Source: Paenirhodobacter enshiensis
Lineage (GTDB): Bacteria > Pseudomonadota > Alphaproteobacteria > Rhodobacterales > Rhodobacteraceae
Direction: 5' to 3'
DNA: 62,684 nt
NCBI RefSeq assembly: GCF_000740785.1
Contig: NZ_JFZB01000029.1
Span: 1 to 62,684, forward strand
Shown here: positions 26,737 to 36,334 of the stretch, in pieces
How the letters are laid out: the number at the start of each line of letters is the position of its first letter
How positions within the stretch are numbered: the first letter of the stretch is position 1
The notes under the pieces: generated by a model
Told to the model about the DNA's origin: nothing
Databases searched by the model: none
The model's input: only the letters and a program-made list of their open reading frames with translations
Made by a program: the position numbers and the translations under genes

Positions 26737-28260
26737 TCAGAACAGATCGCCCTGTTCCGGCGGATCTTCGCGGCGGGTGCGGCGCGGACGGGACGGGGCG
26801 TGCGGTTCGGCCGGGGAGGAGCCGGAGGGTGCGACCGTCACGCGGCCGTCGCGGAACTCGATTTCCAGCGCCGGCGCACGGCGGGCGTCATCCGCCGTGG
26901 TGACGAGGGTTTCACCCGCGCGCACCACCGCATAGCCGCGGCGCAGCGTCTCGGTATAGCCGAGCGTCTGACGCATCCGGTCGAGACGGTCGAGGCGGTC
27001 TTGCAGCAGCGCGAGCCTCGCGGGACCGGCATGGGAGAGCCTTTCGCCAAGCGCATCGAGGCGGAGCCGGTTGTCCTTCGCGGCACGCGTTGCCTCGGCC
27101 CGGCGGCGCAGTTGCGCATTGTCGAGCCGCTTGCCGAGATCGCCGACCCGGTCGGAATGCCGCGCGAGAAAGCCCTTCAGCGTGCCGAGCGACAGACCCG
27201 CGCCTGCCCTCACCAGCCGCTCGCGGCCGCGCACTGTGACCATGCGCAATGCCGGGTCGAGCCGGTCCGACACCAGATCGAAGCGCTGACGCGCCGGCGC
27301 GGTGAGCGCCTCGGGCCGGCCGAGGGCGCGCGACAGATCGCTGAGCCGCTGGCTGCGGTGATCGAGCCGGGCCTGAGCCGCGCGCGCCATGCGCACGCCG
27401 GCCTCGCCCAGCCTTGCGGCAAGCTCGGCCCGGACCGGAACCGCGATCTCGGCCGCGGCGGTGGGCGTCGGCGCGCGCCGGTCCGAGGCATGGTCGATCA
27501 GCGTGGTGTCGGTCTCGTGACCCACGGCCGAGATCAGCGGGATCCGGCTTTCGGCGGCGGCGCGGACGACGATTTCCTCGTTGAAGCCCCAGAGGTCCTC
27601 AAGCGAGCCGCCGCCACGCGCGACGATGATGAGGTCGGGGCGCGGGATCGCGCCGCCCTCGGGCAAAGCATTGAAACCGCGGATGGCGCGGGCGACCTCG
27701 GGGGCGCAGGCCTGACCCTGCACCGCCACCGGCCAGATCAGCACCCGGCGCGGGAAGCGCTCGCGCAGCCGGTGAAGGATGTCGCGGATCACCGCGCCGG
27801 AGGGCGAGGTGACGACGCCGATCACCTCGGGCAGCCACGGCAAGGGGCGCTTGCGTCCGGCATCGAACAGCCCCTCGGCCGCGAGCGCCTTCCTGCGCGC
27901 CTCGAGCATCGCCATCAGCGCGCCGGCGCCGGCGGGTTCGACGGCATCGACGATCAGCTGATATTTCGACTGGCCCGGAAAGGTGGTCAGACGGCCGGTC
28001 GCGATGACCTCCATCCCCTCCTCGGGGCGGACCTGCATCCGCGCGACCTGCCCCTTCCAGCTGACCGCGGCGATCACCGCGCCCTGATCCTTGAGATCGA
28101 AATACATGTGCCCTGAGGACGGGCGCGACACCCGGCCGACCTCGCCGCGCACGCGCACCCGGCCGAACTCGCCCTCGATCACCCGTTTCACCGCGCCGGA
28201 AATCTCCGACACGGTGTATTCATGGGCGTTTCCTTCGGAACTGTCGTCGATAAGGTCCAT
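26737..28260 (-). CDS. xseA: Exodeoxyribonuclease VII large subunit
   Basis: A 507-residue subunit of the nuclease that degrades single-stranded DNA to oligonucleotides. The N-terminal OB fold runs to about residue 115. The catalytic region includes VVTSPSGAVIRDI, IVARGGGSLEDLW, SAVGHETDTTLIDHASDRRAPTPTAAAE; a long helical coiled-coil follows. The last residues EQGDLF resemble a sliding-clamp-binding motif. The start follows AAGG by about 6 bases. Divergent from purD with 68 bp between. Confidence 0.93.
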   Translation of the reverse strand: MDLIDDSSEGNAHEYTVSEISGAVKRVIEGEFGRVRVRGEVGRVSRPSSGHMYFDLKDQGAVIAAVSWKGQVARMQVRPEEGMEVIATGRLTTFPGQSKYQLIVDAVEPAGAGALMAMLEARRKALAAEGLFDAGRKRPLPWLPEVIGVVTSPSGAVIRDILHRLRERFPRRVLIWPVAVQGQACAPEVARAIRGFNALPEGGAIPRPDLIIVARGGGSLEDLWGFNEEIVVRAAAESRIPLISAVGHETDTTLIDHASDRRAPTPTAAAEIAVPVRAELAARLGEAGVRMARAAQARLDHRSQRLSDLSRALGRPEALTAPARQRFDLVSDRLDPALRMVTVRGRERLVRAGAGLSLGTLKGFLARHSDRVGDLGKRLDNAQLRRRAEATRAAKDNRLRLDALGERLSHAGPARLALLQDRLDRLDRMRQTLGYTETLRRGYAVVRAGETLVTTADDARRAPALEIEFRDGRVTVAPSGSSPAEPHAPSRPRRTRREDPPEQGDLF

Positions 28261-28268
28261 GCTGCGCC

Positions 28269-28296
28269 TTGCCTGAATTCGGGCGAGACCTTAGAA
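28269..28296 (+). promoter_or_regulatory. Possible purD promoter
   Basis: TTGCCT, a 16-base spacer and TTAGAA lie 33 bases before the purD ATG in the 68-bp divergent gap. Consensus match only. Confidence 0.35.
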
Positions 28297-28328
28297 GCCC
28301 GGAAAGCGAAGGCCAAGGGGGTGCGGCG

Positions 28329-29591
28329 ATGAACATTCTCATTCTGGGCAGCGGTGGGCGCGAACATGCGCTGGCCTGGGCCGTCAAGCAGAACCCGAAA
28401 TGCGAACGGCTGATCGTCGCGCCGGGCAATGCGGGCATCGGCGCGATCGCCGAACTCGCGGCGATCGACCCCTGCGATGCGGGCGCGGTCCTCGGCTGCG
28501 TGCGCAAGAACAAGATCGACTTCGTCATCGTCGGGCCCGAGGCACCGCTTGCCGCTGGTGTCGCCGATGCGCTGCGCGCCGAAGGCGTGCTGACCTTCGG
28601 CCCCTCGGCCGAGGCGGCGAAGCTAGAGGCATCGAAGGCCTTCACCAAGGAAATCTGCGACGCCTGCGGCGCCCCCACCGCCGGCTGGGCGCGGTTCTCG
28701 GATGCCGAGGCCGCCCGCGATTACGTCCGCGCCAAGGGCGCGCCCATCGTCATCAAGGCCGACGGCCTCGCCGCCGGCAAGGGCGTGATCGTCGCCATGA
28801 CGCTCGACGAGGCACTGGCGGGCGTAGACGACATCCTCGGCGGTGCCTTCGGCGCAGCCGGGGCCGAGGTGGTGATCGAGGAGTTCATGGCCGGCGAGGA
28901 AGCCAGCTTCTTCATCCTCTCGGACGGCTCCGAGGTGCTCCCGGTCGGCACCGCACAGGACCACAAGCGCGTGGGAGACGGCGACACCGGCCCGAACACC
29001 GGCGGCATGGGCGCCTATTCGCCCGCCCCCGTCCTCACCCCCGCGATCCAGGAGCAGGTTCTGGCCGAGATCGTCCGCCCCACCGTCGCCGAGATGGCGC
29101 GCCGAGGCACGCCGTTCCAGGGGGTGCTTTACGCCGGGCTGATGATCGAGAACGGCCGGGCGCGGCTCGTCGAATACAACGTCCGCTTCGGCGATCCGGA
29201 ATGCCAGGTGCTGATGATGCGGCTCGGCGCTCAGGCGCTCGATCTGCTGCTCGCCTGCGCCGAGGGGCGCCTTGGCGAGACCCGCGCGCAATGGGCCGAC
29301 GATCACGCCCTGACCGTGGTCATGGCCGCGAACGGCTATCCGGGCGCCTATGCCAGGGGAACGGTGATCTCGGGCCTCGACACCCTGCCCGAGGACAGCA
29401 CCCACATGGTGTTCCACGCCGGCACAGCGCTGAAGGACGGCGCGCTGATCGCGACGGGGGGGCGCGTGCTCAACGTCACCGCCCGCGGCGCCACGCTGAA
29501 GGAAGCCCAGGCCCGCGCCTATGAGATGATCGACCGCATCGACTGGCCCGGGGGCTTCTGCCGGCGCGATATCGGCTGGCGCGCGCTCTGA
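28329..29591 (+). CDS. purD: Phosphoribosylamine-glycine ligase
   Basis: A 420-residue ATP-grasp enzyme of purine synthesis that joins glycine to phosphoribosylamine. MNILILGSGGREHALAW is the canonical N-terminus; IKADGLAAGKGVIVA, GEEASFFILSDG, AQDHKRVGDGDTGPNTGGMGAYSPAP and YNVRFGDPECQ are intact. The start at 28329 follows AAGGGGG. Followed by a strong terminator. Confidence 0.96.
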   Translation: MNILILGSGGREHALAWAVKQNPKCERLIVAPGNAGIGAIAELAAIDPCDAGAVLGCVRKNKIDFVIVGPEAPLAAGVADALRAEGVLTFGPSAEAAKLEASKAFTKEICDACGAPTAGWARFSDAEAARDYVRAKGAPIVIKADGLAAGKGVIVAMTLDEALAGVDDILGGAFGAAGAEVVIEEFMAGEEASFFILSDGSEVLPVGTAQDHKRVGDGDTGPNTGGMGAYSPAPVLTPAIQEQVLAEIVRPTVAEMARRGTPFQGVLYAGLMIENGRARLVEYNVRFGDPECQVLMMRLGAQALDLLLACAEGRLGETRAQWADDHALTVVMAANGYPGAYARGTVISGLDTLPEDSTHMVFHAGTALKDGALIATGGRVLNVTARGATLKEAQARAYEMIDRIDWPGGFCRRDIGWRAL

Positions 29592-29616
29592 TCGTTTTCC
29601 GCCGACCTCATCCCCG

Positions 29617-29645
29617 AAAGCCGCGGCCGCCGGACCGCGGCTTTT
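29617..29645 (+). terminator. Rho-independent terminator of purD
   Basis: AAAGCCGCGG and CCGCGGCTTT form a 10-bp stem with an 8-base loop and run into TTTTCC. Confidence 0.85.
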
Positions 29646-29714
29646 CCTTTCGATTCGCCGAAAATATCCCGGGGGTGAGGGCCGAAGGCCCGAGGGGGCA
29701 GAGCCCCCTTCCTT
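29646..29714 (+). repeat. Dispersed intergenic element copy D
   Basis: CCTTTCGATTCGCCGAAAAT, ATCCCGGGGGTGA, the stem GGGCCGAAGGCCC and GGGGGCAGAGCCCCC, directly after the purD terminator. It is nearly identical to copy A. The rest of the 335-bp gap before fdoG holds an AT-rich palindrome and no gene. Confidence 0.85.
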
Positions 29715-29808
29715 GCGCCGCCCGCAGGTCCGGCCGCGCCCCACGGCACGCAGTCCCCGGCCGGGGCATCGCCGGGCGGGCATCGCCGCGCGAACTTTCC
29801 GACAAAAA

Positions 29809-29826
29809 TAGTTTAAATTCAAACTA
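29809..29826 (+). promoter_or_regulatory. AT-rich palindrome upstream of the formate dehydrogenase operon
   Basis: TAGTTTAAATTCAAACTA matches its own reverse complement at 16 of 18 positions, centred about 110 bases before the fdoG start in the only strongly AT-rich patch nearby. The T-N-A dyad shape would suit a LysR-type regulator. Confidence 0.5.
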
Positions 29827-29926
29827 CCTGATTTAATCCCCCGCCAAGAATTCCGGTCGCATCTTCTCTGCATTCGGATTATGCTTGCACGACCCACCAA
29901 AGCCAACTTTCAGGCAGGTTATAAAA

Positions 29927-32900
29927 ATGAACGACACCGCCCTCACTCTTGGCCGGCGTCAGTTTCTCAAGATCCTCGGCGCCGGCGCGATGTCCGCCTC
30001 CGCCACGGCAATGGGATTCTCGACGGCCGAAGCTCAGGTCTCCGCTTCCGTCCGACCCTACAAGCTGCTGCGCGCGAAGGAGACCCGGAACAACTGCACC
30101 TATTGCTCGGTGGGTTGCGGCTTGCTGATGTATTCGATGGGCGACGGGTCGAAGAACGCCAAGGAACAGATTTTCCACATTGAGGGCGACCCCGATCATC
30201 CGGTCAGCCGCGGCTCGCTGTGCCCGAAGGGCGCGGGCCTGATCGACATGATCCACGCCAAGGACCGGTTGCAGCGCCCCGAATACCGCGCTCCCGGCTC
30301 CGACGAGTGGGTGCCGATCAGCTGGGACGACGCCACGAAACGCATCGCGCGCCTGCTCAAGGACGACCGCGATGCGAACTTCATCGCCAAGAACGACAAG
30401 GGCACGACCGTCAACCGCTGGTTGAGCTCGGGCTTCCTCGGCTCCTCGGCCGCCTCGAACGAGACCGGCGTGCTCGACGTCAAGTTCGCCCGCGGCCTCG
30501 GCATGGTCGCGCTGGAAAATCAGGCGCGCCTGTGCCACGGCCCGACCGTTTCGGCCCTCGCCCCGACCTTCGGTCGCGGCGCGATGACCAACAACTGGGT
30601 CGACATCAAGAACGCCAACGTGGTGTTCATCATGGGCGGCAACCCCGCCGAGGCCCACCCCGTCGGCTTCAAGTGGGTGATCGAGGCCAAGACCAAGAAC
30701 AAGGCCAAGGTGATCGTCGTCGATCCGCGGTTCAACCGCTCGGCCTCGGTCGCGGACATCTTCTCGCCGATCCGGGCGGGTTCGGATGCCGCCTTCCTGA
30801 TGGGCATGGTCAACTGGCTGCTGACGCATGACAAGATCCAGCACGACTATGTGCGCGCCTATACCAACGCGCCGCTGATCGTGCGCGAGGATTACAGCTT
30901 CGACGAAGGGCTGTTCTCGGGCTATGATGCGGCCAAGAAGGTCTATGACAAGACCTCGTGGAACTACGAGCTCGACGCCGACGGCCATGCGCTGAGCGAC
31001 CCGACGATGACCCATCCGCGCTGCGTGCTGTCGCTGCTCAAGGAGCACGTCTCGCGCTACACCCCGGAGATGGTCGAGCGGATCTGCGGCGTGAAGGTTG
31101 CCGATTTCGAGAAGATCGCCGGGATCCTCGGCGAATGCTCGGCCAGGGACCGCACCGCGACGATTCTCTACGCGCTCGGCTGGACGCATCACACCAACGG
31201 CTCGCAGGTGATCCGCGGCTCGGCGATGATCCAGCTGCTGCTCGGCAACGTCGGTATGCCCGGCGGCGGCATCAACGCGCTGCGCGGGCATTCGAACGTG
31301 CAGGGCTTCACCGACCTCGGCGTGCTGTCGACCAACCTGCCGGGTTACATGCCGCTGCCGAACGAGAAGCTGGCGACGCTGAAGGATTATCTGGACGCGA
31401 ACACCCCTGCCGCGCTGCAGGACGGTCAGGTGAACTACTGGCAGAACACGCCGAAGTTCTTCATCTCGTTCCTGAAGTCGATGTTTGGCGAGCACGCCAC
31501 CGCGGCGAACGACTTCGCCTATGACCTGCTGCCGAAGTGGGACAAGTCCTACGATATGCTGTCGCTGTTCGACGCGATGTATCGCGGCAAGGTCAACGGC
31601 CTGATGGTGCAGGGCTTCAACGCGATGGCGGCGATGTCCGACGTGAAGAAGGTCTCGACCGCGCTGTCGAAGCTGAAGTTCATGGTGGTGATCGACCCGC
31701 TCGCCACCGAGACCTCGAACTTCTGGCACAACGAGGGGCCGTTCAACGACGTCAACCCGAAGGACATCCAGACCGAGGTGTTCCGCCTGCCGTCCTCGTG
31801 CTTTGCCGAGGAAGAGGGATCGGTCAACAACTCGGGCCGCTGGATGCAGTGGCACTGGGCCGGCCAGAAGCCGAAATATCAGGCCCGCAACGACGGCAAG
31901 ATCCTCGGCGATATCATGATGGAGCTGCGCCGGCTGTATGAAGCCGAGGGCGGCGCCTGCCCCGAGCAGGTTCTGAACCTGACCTGGGACGAGAAGACCT
32001 ACCACGACCCGCACGACCCGGAACCGAAGGAACTGGCAAAGGAATCGAACGGCTACGCGCTCGAGGATCTCTATGACGCGCAGGGCAATCTGATCGCCAA
32101 GAAGGGCTCGCTGCTGTCTTCCTTCGCGCAGCTGCGCGACGACGGCACGACCTCCAGCTTCTGCTGGATCTTCACCGGTTCCTGGACCGAGGCGGGCAAC
32201 CAGATGGCGCGGCGCGACAACACCGACGTCGGTCTGGGCAGCACGCCCGGCTGGACCTTCGCCTGGCCGGCCAACCGGCGCATCCTGTATAATCGCGCCT
32301 CGGCCGACATCGACGGCAAGCCGTGGGATCCGGAGCGCAAGGTGCTCGAATGGAACGGCAAGGCCTGGGTCGGGATCGACGTGCCCGATTACGGCGCGCT
32401 GCCGCCGGGATCGAAGGCCGCCCCGTTCATCATGAACGCCGAGGGCGTGGGCCGGCTGTTCTCCTGCGGCAAGATGGTCGACGGTCCCTTCCCCGAGCAT
32501 TACGAGCCCACCGAAAGCCCGATCGCCACGAACCCGCTGCATCCGAAGGTGGTGCACAGCCCGGCCGTGCGTGTCTTCGCCGACGATGCGGCCCGCTTCG
32601 GCGACCGCAGCGAATTCCCCTATGTCGCCACCACCTATTCGGTGACCGAGCTGTTCCGCCACTGGACCAAGCATTCGTATCTGAACGCGATGCTGCAGCC
32701 CGAACAGTTCATCGAGATCGGCGAGGGGCTGGCGGCGGCGAAGGGCATCGGCCACGGCGATGTGGTCAAGGTGTCGTCGAAGCGCGGCTTCATCACCGGC
32801 AAGGCCGTTGTGACGAAGCGGATGCGCCGCCTTGAGATCGACGGCCAGACCGTCGACCAGATCGGCGTGCCGGTGCACTGGGGCTTCAACGGGGCCACCA

Positions 32901-33016
32901 AGAAAGGCTTCCTGGCGAACACGCTGTCGCCTGGCATCGGTGACGCGAACTCGCAGACGCCGGAATACAAGGCGTTCCTGGTCAACGTCGAGAAAGTGCA
33001 AGGAGCCGCGGCATGA
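29927..33016 (+). CDS. fdoG: Respiratory formate dehydrogenase, catalytic (molybdopterin) subunit
   Basis: A 1029-residue FdnG/FdoG-type subunit oxidising formate to CO2 on the periplasmic face. The Tat signal is [10 protein letters not shown] (about 9-18). The [4Fe-4S] ligands are Cys57, Cys60, Cys64 and Cys99. The metal ligand is Cys203 in [10 protein letters not shown], where the E. coli enzymes have selenocysteine, so no Sec machinery is needed and there is no in-frame TGA. AGG precedes the ATG at 29927. The stop overlaps the start of the beta subunit. Confidence 0.95.
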   Translation: MNDTALTLGRRQFLKILGAGAMSASATAMGFSTAEAQVSASVRPYKLLRAKETRNNCTYCSVGCGLLMYSMGDGSKNAKEQIFHIEGDPDHPVSRGSLCPKGAGLIDMIHAKDRLQRPEYRAPGSDEWVPISWDDATKRIARLLKDDRDANFIAKNDKGTTVNRWLSSGFLGSSAASNETGVLDVKFARGLGMVALENQARLCHGPTVSALAPTFGRGAMTNNWVDIKNANVVFIMGGNPAEAHPVGFKWVIEAKTKNKAKVIVVDPRFNRSASVADIFSPIRAGSDAAFLMGMVNWLLTHDKIQHDYVRAYTNAPLIVREDYSFDEGLFSGYDAAKKVYDKTSWNYELDADGHALSDPTMTHPRCVLSLLKEHVSRYTPEMVERICGVKVADFEKIAGILGECSARDRTATILYALGWTHHTNGSQVIRGSAMIQLLLGNVGMPGGGINALRGHSNVQGFTDLGVLSTNLPGYMPLPNEKLATLKDYLDANTPAALQDGQVNYWQNTPKFFISFLKSMFGEHATAANDFAYDLLPKWDKSYDMLSLFDAMYRGKVNGLMVQGFNAMAAMSDVKKVSTALSKLKFMVVIDPLATETSNFWHNEGPFNDVNPKDIQTEVFRLPSSCFAEEEGSVNNSGRWMQWHWAGQKPKYQARNDGKILGDIMMELRRLYEAEGGACPEQVLNLTWDEKTYHDPHDPEPKELAKESNGYALEDLYDAQGNLIAKKGSLLSSFAQLRDDGTTSSFCWIFTGSWTEAGNQMARRDNTDVGLGSTPGWTFAWPANRRILYNRASADIDGKPWDPERKVLEWNGKAWVGIDVPDYGALPPGSKAAPFIMNAEGVGRLFSCGKMVDGPFPEHYEPTESPIATNPLHPKVVHSPAVRVFADDAARFGDRSEFPYVATTYSVTELFRHWTKHSYLNAMLQPEQFIEIGEGLAAAKGIGHGDVVKVSSKRGFITGKAVVTKRMRRLEIDGQTVDQIGVPVHWGFNGATKKGFLANTLSPGIGDANSQTPEYKAFLVNVEKVQGAAA

Positions 33017-33924
33017 ACACGCAAAACATCATCCGCGCCTCGGCGACGAACGGCCTGACGCCCTCGCCCAAGGGGCGCAACCACCAGATGGAGGTGGCGA
33101 AGCTCATCGACGTCACCACCTGCATCGGCTGCAAGGCCTGTCAGGTGGCGTGCAACGAGTGGAACGACCTGCGCGGCGAAGTGGGCACCAACGCCGGTGT
33201 CTACGACAACCCGGCCGACCTCGGGGCGCAGACCTGGACGCTGATGCGCTTCACCGAGGTCGAGACTTCGGACAACGGCCTCGAATGGCTGATCCGCAAG
33301 GACGGCTGTATGCATTGCGAGGATCCGGGCTGTCTGAAGGCCTGCCCGGCGCCGGGCGCCATCGTGCAGTATGAAAACGGCATCGTCGACTTCCAGTCCG
33401 ACAACTGCATCGGCTGCGGCTATTGCGTGGCGGGCTGCCCGTTCGACGTGCCGCGCATCTCGAAGACCGACAACCGCGCCTACAAGTGCACGCTGTGCTC
33501 GGACCGGGTGTCGGTGGGTCAGGAACCGGCCTGCGCCAAGACCTGCCCGACCGGCGCGATCAGCTTCGGCTCGAAGGAAGAGATGAAGGAACTGGCCGCG
33601 ACCCGCGTCGCCGAGCTGCAGGAGCGCGGCTTCGAGAACGCCGGTCTTTACGATCCGCAGGGCGTGGGCGGCACACATGTGATGTATGTGCTTCATCACG
33701 CCGACGAGCCGCAGCTTTACGCCGGCCTGCCGAAGGATCCGCAGATCAGCGATGTGGTCACCGGCTGGAAGGACGTTCTGAAACCCGTGGCCGCGGTGGC
33801 GGCGGTCGGCGCGGTGGCGGCGATGGCGACGCATTTCATCGGCGTCGGCCCGAACACCACCGATGACGACGATCACGACGATGACGGCACCGCGGGTCCC
33901 AACCACCGCGACGCGGCCGAGTGA
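33013..33924 (+). CDS. fdoH: Formate dehydrogenase iron-sulfur (beta) subunit
   Basis: A 303-residue ferredoxin-like subunit with four cysteine clusters ([42 protein letters not shown]...CAKTC), wiring electrons from FdoG to the cytochrome. A C-terminal membrane helix (about 258-280) anchors it. After the helix there is an unusual Asp/His-rich tail, [21 protein letters not shown] overlap with fdoG sets the start. Confidence 0.94.
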   Translation: MNTQNIIRASATNGLTPSPKGRNHQMEVAKLIDVTTCIGCKACQVACNEWNDLRGEVGTNAGVYDNPADLGAQTWTLMRFTEVETSDNGLEWLIRKDGCMHCEDPGCLKACPAPGAIVQYENGIVDFQSDNCIGCGYCVAGCPFDVPRISKTDNRAYKCTLCSDRVSVGQEPACAKTCPTGAISFGSKEEMKELAATRVAELQERGFENAGLYDPQGVGGTHVMYVLHHADEPQLYAGLPKDPQISDVVTGWKDVLKPVAAVAAVGAVAAMATHFIGVGPNTTDDDDHDDDGTAGPNHRDAAE

Positions 33925-33935
33925 GGAGACGCGAG

Positions 33936-34580
33936 ATGACTGACAAGAACGATCGCATCCTGCGCACCAAGTTCGTCGAGCGGCTCTGCCACTGGACGCT
34001 GGTCGCCTGCTTCATGTTCACCGCCCTGTCGGGGCTGTCGTGGTTCTTCCCCTCGCTGAGCTGGCTCAACAGCGTTCTCGGCACGCCGCAGATGGCGCGG
34101 ATCCTGCATCCGTTCCTCGGCATCGCGGTGTTCCTGGCGCTGTGCTTCATGTTCATCCGCTTCGCCCATCACAACACGTTCCGGAAGACGGACCTCGCCT
34201 GGTTCAGGAACATCGGGAACGTGCTGATGATGCGCAAGGGACCGCGTCTTTACATCGGCAAGTACAATGCCGGTCAGAAGGTGCTGTTCTGGCTGATCAT
34301 GGCGGCGATCTGCGTGCTGCTGGTGTCGGGTCTGATGATGTGGCGTGCCTATTTCGCCGAATATTTCCCGATCTGGGCGCTGCGTCTGGCGATTCTCGCG
34401 CATTCCATCGCGGGTATCGGTCTGATCCTGCTGATCCTCGGCCATATCTACATGGGCCTGTGGGTGCGCGGCTCGATCAGCGGCATGGCGACGGGCTATG
34501 TCAGCCGCAAGTGGGCGCATCACCACCACGACCGCTGGTATGACGAGATCAAGGCCGCGGAAGAGGCTCCGAAGGCATGA
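33936..34580 (+). CDS. fdoI: Formate dehydrogenase cytochrome b (gamma) subunit
   Basis: A 214-residue di-heme cytochrome b with four membrane segments. Candidate heme ligands are in ERLCHWTL, ILHPFLG, LAHSIAGIG and LGHIYMGLW. It passes electrons to the quinone pool. GAGGAG lies before the ATG at 33936. The C-terminus has KWAHHHHDRWYDE on the cytoplasmic side. Confidence 0.93.
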   Translation: MTDKNDRILRTKFVERLCHWTLVACFMFTALSGLSWFFPSLSWLNSVLGTPQMARILHPFLGIAVFLALCFMFIRFAHHNTFRKTDLAWFRNIGNVLMMRKGPRLYIGKYNAGQKVLFWLIMAAICVLLVSGLMMWRAYFAEYFPIWALRLAILAHSIAGIGLILLILGHIYMGLWVRGSISGMATGYVSRKWAHHHHDRWYDEIKAAEEAPKA

Positions 34581-35473
34581 GCGTCTCTCCGGTCTCGCGT
34601 TCGGTCCCTCCGGAGATCGTCACGCGCCACTTCGACCCGGTTCTGAAACCCGACCTCGCGCCGCTTTACGCGGCGCGGGAAGCGCGTCTGAACGCTCTGG
34701 CCGCGGATCATCCCGCCGGCGACTACCTGCGCTTCGTCGCGGATGTGACCCATGCTCAGGCGGGGCTGCTCGATCAGGTCAGCGCCGGTTCGACCGATCC
34801 GGCGACCGCCGCGTCGGAACCGGGCTGGCTCGATCTGCTCGACCGGCTGATGACGGCACTGAAGGACAATGCCCCGGCCGCGGTTGCACCGCACTTCGAC
34901 GCGATTGCGGCGATGGACCGCGCGGCGCGTCAGGCGGCGGGCGTGGCGCTCGCCACCGGGCGGTTCTCGCAGGTCGATGCGGCGATCGCGCCGATCCTGT
35001 GGGCGGCGCTGTCGGAACAGGTCGCGGTTTCGGTCCGGGCCGAAGATGCGGCGCCGGTCCATGCCGGCCCGCATGACGGCGGCTTCTGCCCGGTCTGCGG
35101 CACGGCCCCCGTCGCCTCGATGGTCTATGGCGGGATGGAGATGCGCGGCCTGCGCTATCTGCATTGCGCGCTGTGCGAAAGCGAATGGCACGTGGTGCGC
35201 GCGGTGTGCAGCAATTGCGGCGACGGCAAGGATGTCGAATATCTCAGCTTCGACACGGCCGAGGCCGTGGTCCGCGCCGAGTGCTGCGACCATTGCCACG
35301 GCTATCTGAAGATCGTCTCGGCCGAGCGCGAGCGCACCGCCGAGGCGGTGGCCGACGATCTGGCGACGCTCGATCTCGACGATGCGGTCGCGAACGAGGA
35401 GTATCGTCGCACCGGCTTCAACCCCTGGGCCCTGCCGCGCGAAGACAGCGCCGGCCCCGAGAGGGTGAACTGA
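34577..35473 (+). CDS. fdhE: Formate dehydrogenase accessory protein FdhE
   Basis: A 298-residue cytoplasmic assembly factor. Four CxxC pairs in the C-terminal half (CPVC, CALC, CSNC, CDHC) form the rubredoxin-like metal sites of FdhE, which acts in formate dehydrogenase maturation before Tat export. ATGA overlap with fdoI. The other usual accessory gene, fdhD, is not in the window. Confidence 0.92.
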   Translation: MSVSPVSRSVPPEIVTRHFDPVLKPDLAPLYAAREARLNALAADHPAGDYLRFVADVTHAQAGLLDQVSAGSTDPATAASEPGWLDLLDRLMTALKDNAPAAVAPHFDAIAAMDRAARQAAGVALATGRFSQVDAAIAPILWAALSEQVAVSVRAEDAAPVHAGPHDGGFCPVCGTAPVASMVYGGMEMRGLRYLHCALCESEWHVVRAVCSNCGDGKDVEYLSFDTAEAVVRAECCDHCHGYLKIVSAERERTAEAVADDLATLDLDDAVANEEYRRTGFNPWALPREDSAGPERVN

Positions 35474-35493
35474 GCGCAGGCACAGGAACCACG

Positions 35494-35525
35494 AAGCGGG
35501 GCCCCGGATCGGTGGCCCCGCTTTT
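35494..35525 (+). terminator. Terminator of the formate dehydrogenase operon
   Basis: AAGCGGGGCC and GGCCCCGCTT form a 10-bp stem with a 10-base loop, followed by TTTCG. Confidence 0.85.
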
Positions 35526-35581
35526 CGTTCCGGACCGCGTCTCGTTTCGGACGGGGTGGTGCAAGCCGGGGCGCCCCGCCC

Positions 35582-36334
35582 TCACTGATGCCCGCCGTCG
35601 ACCGACAGGATCTGCCCGCTGATCCAGCCCGCGCGGTCCGAGACCAGGAACGCCACCGCGTCGGCGATGTCCTCGGCCCGGCCGAGGCGGCGCATGTTGA
35701 TCCGCCCGATCACCGCCGCCTGTTTCTCGGCCCCCATCGCCTGCCACTGCTTCTCGGTCGTCGGGTTCGAGCGCACGAAGCCCGGCGCGACCGAATTCAC
35801 AGCGATCCCGAACGGTCCGAGTTCGAGTGCAAGCTGCTTCGTCAGCCCGACGAGCGCATGTTTCGCCGCCGCATAGGCCTGAATGCCGGTCAGGCTCGGC
35901 CTCAGCCCGGCGCCCGAGGCGATGGTGACGATCCGCCCCCGCCCCGCCGCCTTCATCGCCGGCACCACGGCCTGCGCGCACCACATCGCGGCATTCACAT
36001 TGGCATCGAAGATCGCCTGCCAGTCGGCCTCGGCGATTTCCTCGATCGGGCGGCCGAGCTGACCGCGCACCCCTCCGGCCGAGCACACCAGCCCGTCGAT
36101 CCGGCCGTGGCGCGCGACGATCTCCGCCATCGCGGCCGCCGCCCCGGCCCGCTGGCCCAGATCGGCGGGATGGATGCTCATCCCCTCGGCCGCGCGCGCG
36201 GCAAGGCCCGTCGCGTCGATATCGACCGCCGCCACCTGCGCGCCCGAGCGCGTCAGCTCGCGCGCGATGGCCGCGCCGATGCCTTGCGCCGCACCGGTCA
36301 CCGCGAAAACCTGTCCGTCGAACCTCAGCTCCAT
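35582..36334 (-). CDS. Short-chain dehydrogenase/reductase
   Basis: A 250-residue classical SDR. The cofactor motif is TGAAQGIG, and VDID after beta-2 suggests NAD(H) preference. NVNAA and the catalytic YAAAK (with the upstream IASGAG serine) are intact. It is the last gene of the minus-strand dipeptide-importer operon and overlaps the PanE-like gene by 10 bases. The substrate is unknown; a 2-oxoacid or hydroxy-acid step in the same pathway is plausible. Confidence 0.88.
   Translation of the reverse strand: MELRFDGQVFAVTGAAQGIGAAIARELTRSGAQVAAVDIDATGLAARAAEGMSIHPADLGQRAGAAAAMAEIVARHGRIDGLVCSAGGVRGQLGRPIEEIAEADWQAIFDANVNAAMWCAQAVVPAMKAAGRGRIVTIASGAGLRPSLTGIQAYAAAKHALVGLTKQLALELGPFGIAVNSVAPGFVRSNPTTEKQWQAMGAEKQAAVIGRINMRRLGRAEDIADAVAFLVSDRAGWISGQILSVDGGHQ

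Noticed and set aside
30533-30538. Selenocysteine codon in formate dehydrogenase
   Set aside because: The position homologous to Sec in E. coli FdnG is a TGC cysteine codon; no in-frame TGA or SECIS need.
29879-33001. Very long open frame antisense to fdoG (over 1000 codons)
   Set aside because: It mirrors the formate dehydrogenase gene in the opposite strand; its product is low-complexity and the sense protein has complete family motifs. Long antisense frames are expected at this GC content.
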